A DNA stretch of 40,211 nucleotides from Bacteroidales bacterium (GCA_022774085.1 JALFNZ010000062.1:1-40211), one strand, 5' to 3'; numbered from the stretch's first letter, positions 9,263-18,355 are shown. Notes: generated by a model not told the origin, from the sequence alone. Made by a program: numbers and translations.

Positions 9263-10807
9263 ATGACACAGGAAGAACTCTTCAAAATTCTTGTTGCTCA
9301 CTGTAAGGAATATGGTTTTATCTTCCCTTCAAGTGAGATTTATGATGGACTCGGAGCCGTCTATGACTATGGCCAGATGGGTGTTGAACTAAAGAACAAC
9401 ATCAAGATGTATTGGTGGGAGGCTATGACAAGGCTTCACGAGAACATCGTCGGAATTGACTCGGCTATCTTTATGCATCCAAAAATATGGGAAGCATCCG
9501 GCCACGTAGGTGCTTTCAATGATCCTCTCATCGACAATAAGGACTCCAAAAAGAGATACAGAGCGGATGTTCTTATTGAGGATTATATCGGAAAGCTTGA
9601 GGACAAGATTCGCAAGGATGTGGAGAAGGGAAAGAAGAAATTCGGTGATGCTTTCGATGAGGCAAAATTCATTGAAACCAATCCAAATTGCATTCGCAAC
9701 AATGCCAAGATTGCAGAGGTGAAGAAGAGAATGGCAGATGCCCTCAATGCAAATGACTTGGATGCTCTCCGCCAGATTATCCTTGACTGCGAGATTGTGT
9801 GTCCTATCTCAGGTACCAAGAACTGGACTGAGGTTCGTCAGTTCAATCTTATGTTCAGTACCTCGATGGGAAGCACTGCAGAAGGAGCAAATACAATATA
9901 TCTGCGTCCTGAGACAGCACAGGGTATATTCGTGAACTATCTGAACGTTCAGAAAACAGGCCGAATGAAGATACCTTTCGGTATAGCCCAAATCGGAAAG
10001 GCCTTCAGAAACGAGATTGTAGCACGTCAGTTCATCTTCCGTATGAGGGAATTTGAGCAGATGGAGATGCAATTCTTCATCAAGCCTGGTACTGAACTCG
10101 ACTGGTTTGCAAAATGGAAGGAGAACCGCCTTGCATGGCACAAGGCTCTCGGAATGGGAGATGACAACTATCGTTTCCACGACCACGACAAGCTTGCCCA
10201 TTATGCAAATGCCGCAACGGATATAGAGTTCCGCTTCCCGTTCGGATTCAAGGAGCTTGAAGGTATCCACTCACGTACCAACTTTGACCTTGGAAACCAT
10301 CAGAAGTTTTCAGGAAAGAAGATTGAGTATTTCGATCCGGAAATAGGTGAGAGCTACACTCCATATGTTGTCGAGACATCAATCGGAGTTGACCGTATGG
10401 TTCTTGCAGTTCTTTCCAACTCATACAAAGAAGAGCAGCTTGAAAACGGAGAGAGCAGGGTAGTGCTCAGCATTCCTGCGCCTCTGGCTCCTGTAAAAGT
10501 TGCTGTAATGCCTCTCCTTAAGAATAATCAGGAGCTGGTTGACCTTGCACAGAAAATCATGGATGACCTCAAATATGACTATAACTGCCAGTATGACGAG
10601 AAGGATTCAATCGGAAAGCGTTATCGCCGTCAGGATGCAATAGGTACTCCTTTCTGCGTTACCGTTGACCATGATTCACTCGAGGATGGATGCGTTACAA
10701 TCCGTCACCGTGACAGCATGGCTCAGGAGCGCGTAAAGATTGAGGACCTCAATTCAATTATCGGCAAGGAAGTAAGTCTCAACAATCTTCTTCGCAAACT
10801 GAAATAA
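9263..10807 (+). CDS. glyS: Glycine--tRNA ligase (class II, single-chain)
   Basis: GFIFPSSEIYDGLGAVYDYGQMGVELKNNIK..TSMGSTAEGANTIYLRPETAQGIFVNY..FGIAQIGKAFRNEIVARQFIFRMREFEQMEMQFF; start at MTQEELF. Confidence 0.95.
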   Translation: MTQEELFKILVAHCKEYGFIFPSSEIYDGLGAVYDYGQMGVELKNNIKMYWWEAMTRLHENIVGIDSAIFMHPKIWEASGHVGAFNDPLIDNKDSKKRYRADVLIEDYIGKLEDKIRKDVEKGKKKFGDAFDEAKFIETNPNCIRNNAKIAEVKKRMADALNANDLDALRQIILDCEIVCPISGTKNWTEVRQFNLMFSTSMGSTAEGANTIYLRPETAQGIFVNYLNVQKTGRMKIPFGIAQIGKAFRNEIVARQFIFRMREFEQMEMQFFIKPGTELDWFAKWKENRLAWHKALGMGDDNYRFHDHDKLAHYANAATDIEFRFPFGFKELEGIHSRTNFDLGNHQKFSGKKIEYFDPEIGESYTPYVVETSIGVDRMVLAVLSNSYKEEQLENGESRVVLSIPAPLAPVKVAVMPLLKNNQELVDLAQKIMDDLKYDYNCQYDEKDSIGKRYRRQDAIGTPFCVTVDHDSLEDGCVTIRHRDSMAQERVKIEDLNSIIGKEVSLNNLLRKLK

Positions 10808-10849
10808 ACCAGCAAGTTACGTTTGCTCTTCAACGAGAATCAGTTTTAA

Positions 10850-10890
10850 AATTTGACCGCAATTCCTATATGGGGAGTTGCGGTTAAATT
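10850..10890. terminator. Imperfect hairpin after glyS, possible terminator
   Basis: AATTTGACCGCAA / TTGCGGTTAAATT stem with one mismatch; weak T-tract. Confidence 0.4.
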
Positions 10891-10946
10891 TGCCTTCTTA
10901 TTCTTATCTGACGTTTTAGCTCTCTAAGAGGACATCTTGGTCATAA

Positions 10947-11099
10947 TTCCAGACACACCAAGAACTTTCTTTATTTGCTCTTGATGAACCATTGTCTGCC
11001 AGATTTGTCGTTGAAAACGGGGACTTTGACATTATGATAGGACCTGACAGCCGTGATGTGCAATGCGCCAGGCTGACCGTGCAGATTCCGTTACTTTGA
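10947..11099 (+). pseudogene. C-terminal remnant of a GH3 beta-glucosidase (fibronectin III-like tail)
   Basis: Short open frame without a start codon: ..QELSLFALDEPLSARFVVENGDFDIMIGPDSRDVQCARLTVQIPLL*, resembling the GH3 C-terminal pattern (..FVVEPGEF.IMVGSSSRDIRL..). An in-frame stop lies immediately upstream. Confidence 0.55.
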
Positions 11100-12533
11100 A
11101 ACGGGCATCTTGGACTTTTTATTGGACAGGCGGCTCTTTTCCGCACGGAATCCCATCACATGGCTTTCTATTGAGGCGTCTATGCTGCTTGTAAGCTTTG
11201 ATTCATCCTGTGCAGATACGGCCTCGATAAAATCGCAGACGAGTGCCATGTCCCCGCCACCGTGGCCGGAACCCTTATATTCAGGAATATCGCTTACTTT
11301 CTTGTCCCATACAAGTTTACGGTTGCTCCTGAACTCATATACAGTGAACTTGCTCCCGTCTCCTTCTATATAGCCTGTAGTTCCCATTATCCTTGTCCTG
11401 CGGCCACCAAACGGGGTAAATGCTTCCATTGAGAAAGAAGCCGTGGTACCGTCTGCAAAGACCATCTCGCAGACAAAGTGGTCGGGCTGGTTATTATCGC
11501 AGAAATAGACGCATCTTCCCCATTCGTTGTTAGGATCTGAAATCTTGGACATGATTTCCTGCTCGTCGCGGGAGTTCTTCAAGTCGAAGACTCCAAGGTG
11601 CTGCTTCCTTTTGACATAGATGTCAATTGCAGAATAAGGGCAGGTTGACTCATGAGGACAGCCGTCTGTGCAGCGCTTTGGCGCACCTTGGGGAGCATTC
11701 TCCGGCTTGAACCATGTGAGTGACCCGTCCGCCACAATGCTCTGGCAAGGCTTTCCTACAAACCAGCGGAGAATGTCCAGATCGTGGCAACTTTTGGCAA
11801 GAATTATAGGTGTTGTTTTATTTGAATCCCTCCAATTGCCTCTCACATAGGAATGTGCCATGTGGCGGCATTCGATTGGTTCCATGTGCTGGATACTTAT
11901 CAGTTTGCCTATCATCCCACTCTTCAGGGCCTGGTACATGGCTCTGAAATATGGACTATATCTGAGGACATGGCATACGGCAACGATCCTTCCGTATTTA
12001 TGTGCCTGTGCAGCAATATCTGTACATTCCTTTTCAGTCTGAGCTACAGGTTTTTCCAGAAGGACGTCGTAGCCCCAACGCAAGGCTTTCATGCACGGGT
12101 GATAATGCAGGTCATCCGGAGTCGAGATGACCACAGCATCTGCAAATTTAGGGACAGAGAAGACTTCACTCCAGTCGCCGAAACGGTGCTCAACCGGGAT
12201 ATCAAACTTGTCTCCCATGGCCATCTTGCGGCTTTCCCTTATATCTGAAACGCCAACGACCTGCATGCATTCCGGGTATTTCCTCGCATATTCAGCATAG
12301 GTCCTTCCCCTGTTGCCTGCCCCTATTATTATGACTTTCACCGGTCCACCTTTTATATTGGCTTTCAATGATTTGACCGGGAAGTCCAATTCTGCATCAG
12401 TAGCCATTGAAGACATGGCCTCACCGCTTGCTCCAGAGAGTCGTTCAGCTGCTTTGAGAGTTCCTTCAGAAGGCAATATCGCCGCCCCTGCCGTAAGCAG
12501 GCCAAGGCTTTTCAGAAAATCTTTTCTATCCAT
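11091..12533 (-). CDS. Gfo/Idh/MocA family oxidoreductase with Tat-like N-terminus (paralog A)
   Basis: VKVIIIGAGNRGRTYAEYARKYP Rossmann motif, DAVVISTPDDLHYHPCMKALRWGYDVLLEKPVAQT; N-terminal MDRKDFLKSLGLLTAGAAILP. Confidence 0.9.
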   Translation of the reverse strand: MDRKDFLKSLGLLTAGAAILPSEGTLKAAERLSGASGEAMSSMATDAELDFPVKSLKANIKGGPVKVIIIGAGNRGRTYAEYARKYPECMQVVGVSDIRESRKMAMGDKFDIPVEHRFGDWSEVFSVPKFADAVVISTPDDLHYHPCMKALRWGYDVLLEKPVAQTEKECTDIAAQAHKYGRIVAVCHVLRYSPYFRAMYQALKSGMIGKLISIQHMEPIECRHMAHSYVRGNWRDSNKTTPIILAKSCHDLDILRWFVGKPCQSIVADGSLTWFKPENAPQGAPKRCTDGCPHESTCPYSAIDIYVKRKQHLGVFDLKNSRDEQEIMSKISDPNNEWGRCVYFCDNNQPDHFVCEMVFADGTTASFSMEAFTPFGGRRTRIMGTTGYIEGDGSKFTVYEFRSNRKLVWDKKVSDIPEYKGSGHGGGDMALVCDFIEAVSAQDESKLTSSIDASIESHVMGFRAEKSRLSNKKSKMPVSK

Positions 12534-12656
12534 GATATGTTAATTATGTGGTTGTTGTCTATTACTCAAGTCTCGCAAGTGATAATTGTCGAGACGTCAA
12601 AGCTTTGCACAAAAATAGTTAAAATTTTTGTAAAATACTTTTGCTGGAAAATTTCT

Positions 12657-12751
12657 GTCGTCGCTGCGCTCTTATTGGGATGTCGTCGCTGCGCTCTTTG
12701 ATTTCCTCTTTGGGGATGTCGTCGCTGCGCTTGACATCCCGCGCTCGCGGG
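12657..12751. repeat. GC-rich REP-like repeat cluster (three GTCGTCGCTGCGCT copies plus hairpins)
   Basis: GTCGTCGCTGCGCT at 12657, 12682 and 12718; the last lies in a GGGATGTC...GACATCCC hairpin, followed by CCCGCGCTCGCGGG. Confidence 0.65.
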
Positions 12752-12807
12752 GGGGGATTAGCCACGCTTTGCGTGCCTTTTCCCTTGCCGCTCGCCGCGG
12801 GGCCCTT

Positions 12808-12957
12808 GCAAAACATTGATTATCAGGAGTTACGCGACCTATGGTCGCTATTTCGTTTCTGTCCACTACCTTACAAGAGCAAGCTCTTGACGGCAGTGTA
12901 CAGAAACGAAATTAGCATCGCGAAAGCGATGCTAACTCCTGATAATCAATATTTTGC
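12808..12957. repeat. ~150 bp nested imperfect palindrome (cloverleaf-like)
   Basis: Outer arms 12808-12832/12933-12957 (24/25 complementary), lateral hairpins GCGACC-TAT-GGTCGC and GCATCGC-GAAA-GCGATGC, inner arms 12850-12862/12900-12912 (13/13), apical CAAGAGC..GCTCTTG. Confidence 0.85.
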
Positions 12958-13044
12958 GGTGAGAGGGGGATTCGAACCCCCGGTACGGTAATCCCGTACG
13001 TCAGTTTAGCAAACTGGTGGTTTCAGCCACTCACCCATCTCACC
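12957..13044 (-). tRNA. tRNA-Ser(GCT)
   Basis: Minus strand GGTGAGA..GAGTGGCTGAAACC..CAGTTTGCTAAACTG (anticodon GCT)..long variable arm TACGGGATTACCGTA..GGGGGTTCGAATCCCCC..TCTCACCG. CCA is not encoded. Confidence 0.95.
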
Positions 13045-13129
13045 AAACTACCCTTTGGGATGGCACGAACCGCTGGTCGGCCAATTGGGATTGCAAATAT
13101 ACAACTTTTTTATTGTTCTGCAACAAGAA

Positions 13130-15043
13130 TTACAGATTTTCAGCTTTTTCTTTGATGGTTTTCAGTTCTACCTGCCCGATTCCCATGGCTTCAGCAAAGG
13201 TTTTCAGGGCTTCGGCAGAGGCTTTGTCGGTATATGGACCTACGATGTATGTGATATGCCCTGCTTCGTTTTCTGTTTTTGCAATGTCCTTTCCTGAGGC
13301 CTGCTGTCTGATTCCTGAGGAGGCGGCTTCATCCAGTTCCGCTTCCGGTGTTATGAGCACTTGATAGAAGACTGGATTTTCCTTTTCCTTTGCTTCCAAG
13401 GCCCTTGCTTTTGATATAGTCACTTCCTTACCGTCATTGAAAGCTACAATGAAGGCACTTTTGAATCCCAATCTCTTGACAGTATTCAGTTTGGCGAGGA
13501 CATCCTTGTAACTGCGGAATACACCCACCCTATAGACGTAACGGCCGCTTGCGGTTTTTTGTTCAAAGACAGGACTCAAGCCCCGCAAATTTCTGACAGA
13601 AGCTTGCGTACCCATCGTAAATATTTGAATTTGATACAAAACGCCCTGTGGCAGCGTGTTGTCAAGTGCAAACTGCCCTTCATCAAGCACCTTGAAAGTG
13701 TAATCGAATACCACAGGAGGTGGCAAAATATCCATTTGCAGGGGACCGCCCATATTCATTCTCTCAAAGGTATAGTCAGCATCATCACCGACAACCTCGC
13801 GATCGGCAGCGGACATCAAAGTGTCGGGATCTATCACAACTCCGTTGAAAAGAAACTCCATCTCAATTTTGCGAAGCTCATCCGAAGCCCTTCCGAGCGA
13901 ATCCTGGATGGCGGGAATCTGAGCCTCTGTCGCAAGGATCCTGTTGGTCAGAAGGATTCTCTCATCAGCATCCGAACTCATCACATAAAGATTGCGGTCG
14001 TTCTCAAGCCTTGATTCGAATACCGCCAACGTATCACGAATTGCCCTGACCTGTGCCATCTTGTCCATATATCTGCGAGTATCCAGATTCTCCGGAATCT
14101 CAGCACTTACGTTCTTATTCCTGTCAGCTGAATCACCAAGAGGAACCAGATGCGACAACTGCTCCAATTCCGCGGAATCCTCGATGGCCTTCCTTACAGG
14201 CATGCTTACATATTCCAGGACATAGACATAGACACTATCTTTGCTGCAGTCCCTGTTAGACGCAAAAATCGTAAATTTGCCATCCGGAGTATTCATGTAC
14301 AGGAAATCATCAGCAGGGGAAGAATATGGGAAACCGAGATTCACGGGAGCGGACCAGTCTGCCCCTTCCTCATTCCACTCAGAGGCATATAGGTCGTATC
14401 CGCCAACCCCATAGAGGCCGGCAGAAGCGAAATACATTGTCTTTCCATCCGGGGACAGGACAGGATAAATCTCATCCGATGCCGATGTCATCTGTTCATT
14501 GATCAATGCCGGTGTGGTCCAGACTGTATCTTTCTTTTCAGTCATGCAAATATTCCTGATGCCCTCCGAATCGACGGCAGAATAATAGATTACATCTGCT
14601 CCGTCGGGAGCATACAATGCCTTTGAATACGGGTGGCCTGCGACTGAGTCCAGCTGATTCGGCACGCTCCTCCATGAACTGTCCCGAAAAGGGTAATAAA
14701 GGAAAAAGTCGGAAACTGAAAAACGGTGGCGCGCGACAACGACAGGATTGTCAACAAAGCCTGACATTGCCCGTCCGTTTTCAGCAAGAAGGATACGGTC
14801 GCTTGCAAGGGCAGTAAATGCCGAATCCAAACTTGTCCCGGAGGAATCCTTCACAGATTCCATCGCATCCTTGAGAACTTCCAAAGACTCCTCGAATCTG
14901 TAAGCCTTCCTCAGATCATCGGCTTGCAACAGCAAAGAATCTGCCTTCCGGGGAACGGAAGGCCTGGCAGAAACCGCAGAAAAGCAGTATGATGATATTA
15001 TAATGGTGCAAAGCACCTTCAAGAACATGGAAAATCCTCTCAT
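13130..15043 (-). CDS. Secreted PD40 beta-propeller protein with C-terminal SPOR-like modules
   Basis: Signal peptide MRGFSMFLKVLCTIIISSYCFSAVSA; PD40-type repeats (EIYPVLSPDGKTMYFASAGLYGVGGYDLYASEW, FLYMNTPDGKFTIFASNRD); C-term YQIQIFTM..YVYRVGVFRSYKDVLAKL and ITYIVGPYTDKASAEALK. Confidence 0.75.
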   Translation of the reverse strand: MRGFSMFLKVLCTIIISSYCFSAVSARPSVPRKADSLLLQADDLRKAYRFEESLEVLKDAMESVKDSSGTSLDSAFTALASDRILLAENGRAMSGFVDNPVVVARHRFSVSDFFLYYPFRDSSWRSVPNQLDSVAGHPYSKALYAPDGADVIYYSAVDSEGIRNICMTEKKDTVWTTPALINEQMTSASDEIYPVLSPDGKTMYFASAGLYGVGGYDLYASEWNEEGADWSAPVNLGFPYSSPADDFLYMNTPDGKFTIFASNRDCSKDSVYVYVLEYVSMPVRKAIEDSAELEQLSHLVPLGDSADRNKNVSAEIPENLDTRRYMDKMAQVRAIRDTLAVFESRLENDRNLYVMSSDADERILLTNRILATEAQIPAIQDSLGRASDELRKIEMEFLFNGVVIDPDTLMSAADREVVGDDADYTFERMNMGGPLQMDILPPPVVFDYTFKVLDEGQFALDNTLPQGVLYQIQIFTMGTQASVRNLRGLSPVFEQKTASGRYVYRVGVFRSYKDVLAKLNTVKRLGFKSAFIVAFNDGKEVTISKARALEAKEKENPVFYQVLITPEAELDEAASSGIRQQASGKDIAKTENEAGHITYIVGPYTDKASAEALKTFAEAMGIGQVELKTIKEKAENL

Positions 15044-15215
15044 TTCATTAAAAATACCTTCTCTCATTTGGGTGTGCAAAATTAAGAAATATTTACAGAA
15101 AGTTCATTTATTAGAAAAAAATCGTAAATTTGTGCCCTATTTTGCCGATGGTATGGATATCAACTTTCGTGCTTGAGGATGAATTTGAAGTAATATCATT
15201 AAAACAATATTAATT

Positions 15216-18200
15216 ATGCAAAGCAAAGGTGCAATCAGATTTGTGGCGATTTTGCTCGCTCTTGCCTGCGTTTGGCAGCTCTCTTTCACTCTTGTGACAA
15301 AGATCCAGGAGAACAAGGCTGTCAAATTTGCAGAAGCTGCAGCAGAGGCAGTACAGCAGTCTGCAGATTTCGCCAAAGTTCCTGAGATGGACAGAGCCTT
15401 CTATCTTGACTCAATAAGGAAAGATCAGAACAGGCATTACATTGACTCCATCTCTTCCGAAAAAGTATATTTCGGATACACTTACAAAGACATCAAATCA
15501 AAGGAGATCAACCTCGGACTTGACCTTAAAGGTGGTATGAACGTCATGCTTCAGGTCCAGCTTGAGGATCTCGTCAAGGCTCTTTCGGGTCACAACCAGT
15601 CTCCTGAGTTCCTTCAGGCTGTCTCTCTTGCAAAGGAGCGCAGCGTAAACTCAAGACAGGATTTCATAACCCTGTTTGCAGAGGCTTGGAAAGAGACTTC
15701 AAACGGTACTCCGCTCGCAAGAGTGTTCGGCACCCTGGATATGAAGGAAGTCACTCCTTCTTCAACTGATGCGGAAGTCATTGAAATCATCAGACGTGAG
15801 GCTGAAAGTGCAATAGCAAACTCATTCAACGTCCTGAGAAACCGTATCGACCGTTTTGGCGTAACTCAGCCTAACATCCAGAAACTCGGCAACAGCGGAC
15901 GTATCCTGGTCGAGCTTCCTGGTGTAAAGGAGCCTGAACGTGTAAGGAAACTCCTCCAGGGAACAGCATCCCTCGAGTTTTGGCCAACATACGACAATGC
16001 CGAGATTGAAGGCTACCTTGCTGAGGCAAATCAAACCCTTGCAGACCTGCTGGCTGACAGCGCAGAAGATGCCGAAAACATCGCTGACTCAAAGGAGGCG
16101 GAGGAAGACATCGTGGCTTCTGAGCTCAAGCAGGCAGAAACCGACGCCAAAGCTGAAGCTGAGTTCAGGAAACAGAATCCTCTTTTCAGCATTCTCCAGC
16201 CTTCCGGTGCAAGAGGGAATGCATGTATCGGCTATGCAAACTATTCTGATACTGCAAAGGTGAACAAATACCTTGCAATGCCACAGGTGAAGTCACTCTT
16301 CCCGCCTGAATTCAGGGCAATGTGGAGTGTGAAGGCATCGCCATACATTCCTGGTGAGAATACGTTTGAGCTTGTTGCCATCAAAGCCGCTTCACGCGAC
16401 GGAAAGGCTCCTCTTGACGGCGGTTCAGTCACTGACGCACGTGTACAGTACGGCAATACTAACGGTAATCCGGAAGTGTCAATGTCAATGAACGCACAGG
16501 GAGCGAGTGTATGGGCAAGACTCACGAAAGAGAATATCGGCAAACAGGTCGCAATCGTCCTTGATGGAATGGTTTATTCATATCCGACCGTTCAGAGCGA
16601 AATCTCAGGCGGAAGCTCACAGATTACCGGCAACTTCACTCTTGAAGAGGCTGAAGACCTTGCCAATGTCCTTAAATCCGGTAAGCTTCCTGCACCGGCA
16701 ACAATCATTCAGGAGCAGGTCGTAGGTCCTTCACTCGGAGCCGAGTCAATCAATGCAGGTCTGATCTCATTCGTCCTTGCGTTCGTCCTCGTGCTTATCT
16801 ACATGGTTCTTTTCTATCAGGGAGCCGGTCTTGTGGCTGATGTCGCCCTTATAGTGAATGTGCTCCTGCTTTTCGGTACTCTCGTATCGTTCGGAGCTGT
16901 CCTCACTCTCCCTGGTATTGCCGGTCTGGTATTGACACTCGGTATGGCGGTGGATGCCAACGTTATCATCTACGAGCGTGTGAAAGAGGAACTCCGTGCA
17001 GGAAAGGGTCTCAGCAAAGCAGTGGCTGACGGTTACAAGAACGCCTATTCTGCCATCGTTGACGGTCAGATTACCACCCTGCTCACCGGTATCGTCCTTT
17101 TCGTATTCGGTTCAGGTCCGGTACAGGGATTCGCAACAACCCTCATCATCGGTATCATCACCTCAGTTCTCTCATCAATCTTCATCACCCGTCTTATCAT
17201 TGACGACAGGATTGTCAAAGGCAAGGGAGTGGCATTCGACAACAAGGCTACAAGGAACTTCCTCCAGAACACAAAGGTAGATTTCATCAGCAAGAAGAAT
17301 ATCGCTTACATCGTTTCAGGTGCCATCATCCTTGTCAGTCTCGTTTCCATCTTTACAAAGGGATTCACCTATGGTGTTGATTTCACAGGTGGACGCACCT
17401 ATGTGGTCAGATTCGACCAGAGTGTCACTGCTGAGGACGTCCGTGCTGCTGCAATCGAAGAGTTTGACGGAGCGGTCGAGGTTAAGCAGTTCGGTGGCGA
17501 GAGCCAGATGAAGATTACTACCCAGTACCTTGTGGAAGACGAATCAACAGAGGCAGATGCTGAAGTTGAGGCAAAACTCTACAATGCATTGAAGGGATTC
17601 TTTGCAACAGAGAATTTCTCTCTGGAAGACTTCAAGTCAACTCTTGAAAACCCTAATGGTATCATCAGTTCAGACAAGGTTGGTCCTACCATCGCAAACG
17701 ACATTACAAGAGACGCCATCATCGCTGTAATCATCGCCCTGATTGTAATCTTTGCATATATCGCAATAAGATTCAAAGGCTGGACATGGGGACTTGGTGG
17801 AGTCATCGGTCTTGCTCATACAGCACTCATCGTGATTGGATTCTTCTCTTTGTTCTCAGGCATACTTCCATTCAGCCTTGACATTGACCAGACATTCATT
17901 GCGGCGATCCTTACCATCATCGGTTACGCAATCAACGATACCGTGGTTATCTTCGACCGTATCCGTGAGTACAAGGAACTTCATCCTAAGGCTGACTTCA
18001 AGACGAATGTCAATGAGGCTCTTAACAGTACACTCTCTCGTACCATGAATACATCACTCACAACCCTCGTTACCATGATTGCAATCGCAATCTTCGGAGG
18101 TGAAGTGATCAGAGGTCTGGCCGTAGCCCTCATCCTCGGTATCGTGGTCGGAACTTATGCCTCAATCTTCATCGCGACACCTATCATGTTCGATGTAACC

Positions 18201-18233
18201 AAAAAGGCAGCTCAGAAGAAAGAGAGCAAATAA
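15216..18233 (+). CDS. secDF: Protein translocase subunit SecDF (fused)
   Basis: SecD GLDLKGGMNVMLQV..VDANVIIYERVKEELRAGK; SecF YGVDFTGGRTYVVRF..TIIGYAINDTVVIFDRIREY. One 1005 aa ORF. Confidence 0.96.
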   Translation: MQSKGAIRFVAILLALACVWQLSFTLVTKIQENKAVKFAEAAAEAVQQSADFAKVPEMDRAFYLDSIRKDQNRHYIDSISSEKVYFGYTYKDIKSKEINLGLDLKGGMNVMLQVQLEDLVKALSGHNQSPEFLQAVSLAKERSVNSRQDFITLFAEAWKETSNGTPLARVFGTLDMKEVTPSSTDAEVIEIIRREAESAIANSFNVLRNRIDRFGVTQPNIQKLGNSGRILVELPGVKEPERVRKLLQGTASLEFWPTYDNAEIEGYLAEANQTLADLLADSAEDAENIADSKEAEEDIVASELKQAETDAKAEAEFRKQNPLFSILQPSGARGNACIGYANYSDTAKVNKYLAMPQVKSLFPPEFRAMWSVKASPYIPGENTFELVAIKAASRDGKAPLDGGSVTDARVQYGNTNGNPEVSMSMNAQGASVWARLTKENIGKQVAIVLDGMVYSYPTVQSEISGGSSQITGNFTLEEAEDLANVLKSGKLPAPATIIQEQVVGPSLGAESINAGLISFVLAFVLVLIYMVLFYQGAGLVADVALIVNVLLLFGTLVSFGAVLTLPGIAGLVLTLGMAVDANVIIYERVKEELRAGKGLSKAVADGYKNAYSAIVDGQITTLLTGIVLFVFGSGPVQGFATTLIIGIITSVLSSIFITRLIIDDRIVKGKGVAFDNKATRNFLQNTKVDFISKKNIAYIVSGAIILVSLVSIFTKGFTYGVDFTGGRTYVVRFDQSVTAEDVRAAAIEEFDGAVEVKQFGGESQMKITTQYLVEDESTEADAEVEAKLYNALKGFFATENFSLEDFKSTLENPNGIISSDKVGPTIANDITRDAIIAVIIALIVIFAYIAIRFKGWTWGLGGVIGLAHTALIVIGFFSLFSGILPFSLDIDQTFIAAILTIIGYAINDTVVIFDRIREYKELHPKADFKTNVNEALNSTLSRTMNTSLTTLVTMIAIAIFGGEVIRGLAVALILGIVVGTYASIFIATPIMFDVTKKAAQKKESK

Positions 18234-18250
18234 CGATTCCTAAACCATTA

Positions 18251-18305
18251 AGAGGGGGTGACTTGGAACGAAAGTTTTCAGTCACCCCCTCTACTATTTT
18301 TGTAT
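18251..18305 (+). terminator. Rho-independent-like terminator after secDF
   Basis: AGAGGGGGTGACT / AGTCACCCCCTCT perfect 13 bp stem followed by ACTATTTTT. Confidence 0.75.
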
Positions 18306-18324
18306 GCACTGTGGATAAATCAAG

Positions 18325-18355
18325 TTGCCCGATACGTTCCTTTTTCCTACCTTTG
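18325..18355 (+). promoter_or_regulatory. Bacteroidota-type promoter for dnaE
   Basis: TTG (18325-18327), 20 nt spacer, TACCTTTG (18348-18355), 26 nt before ATG. Confidence 0.65.

Noticed and set aside
8606-9301. 231 aa minus-strand ORF across DUF59/folK
   Set aside because: Antisense to two well-supported genes; low-complexity Ser-rich translation.
10916-11146. 76 aa minus-strand ORF after the Gfo/Idh gene
   Set aside because: Better explained as the reverse of the GH3 remnant; no start context or homology recognised.
12657-12731. Three-copy repeat considered as a short CRISPR array
   Set aside because: Only three short units with 10-22 nt irregular gaps, no cas genes, and the units are GC-rich hairpin-forming; REP-like is a better fit.
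12619-12991. ORFs 12619..12816 (-), 12672..12866 (-) and 12641..12991 (+) as genes
   Set aside because: They run through the repeat cluster, palindrome and tRNA. Their peptides (RSDDIPKEEIKERSDDIP) are repeat translations.
16437-16448. CACGTG in secDF as another parS site
   Set aside because: GACGCACGTGTACA lacks the GTT/AAC arms.
15216-18233. SecD-SecF fusion as novel
   Set aside because: Fused SecDF is well known in Bacteroidota and some Firmicutes.
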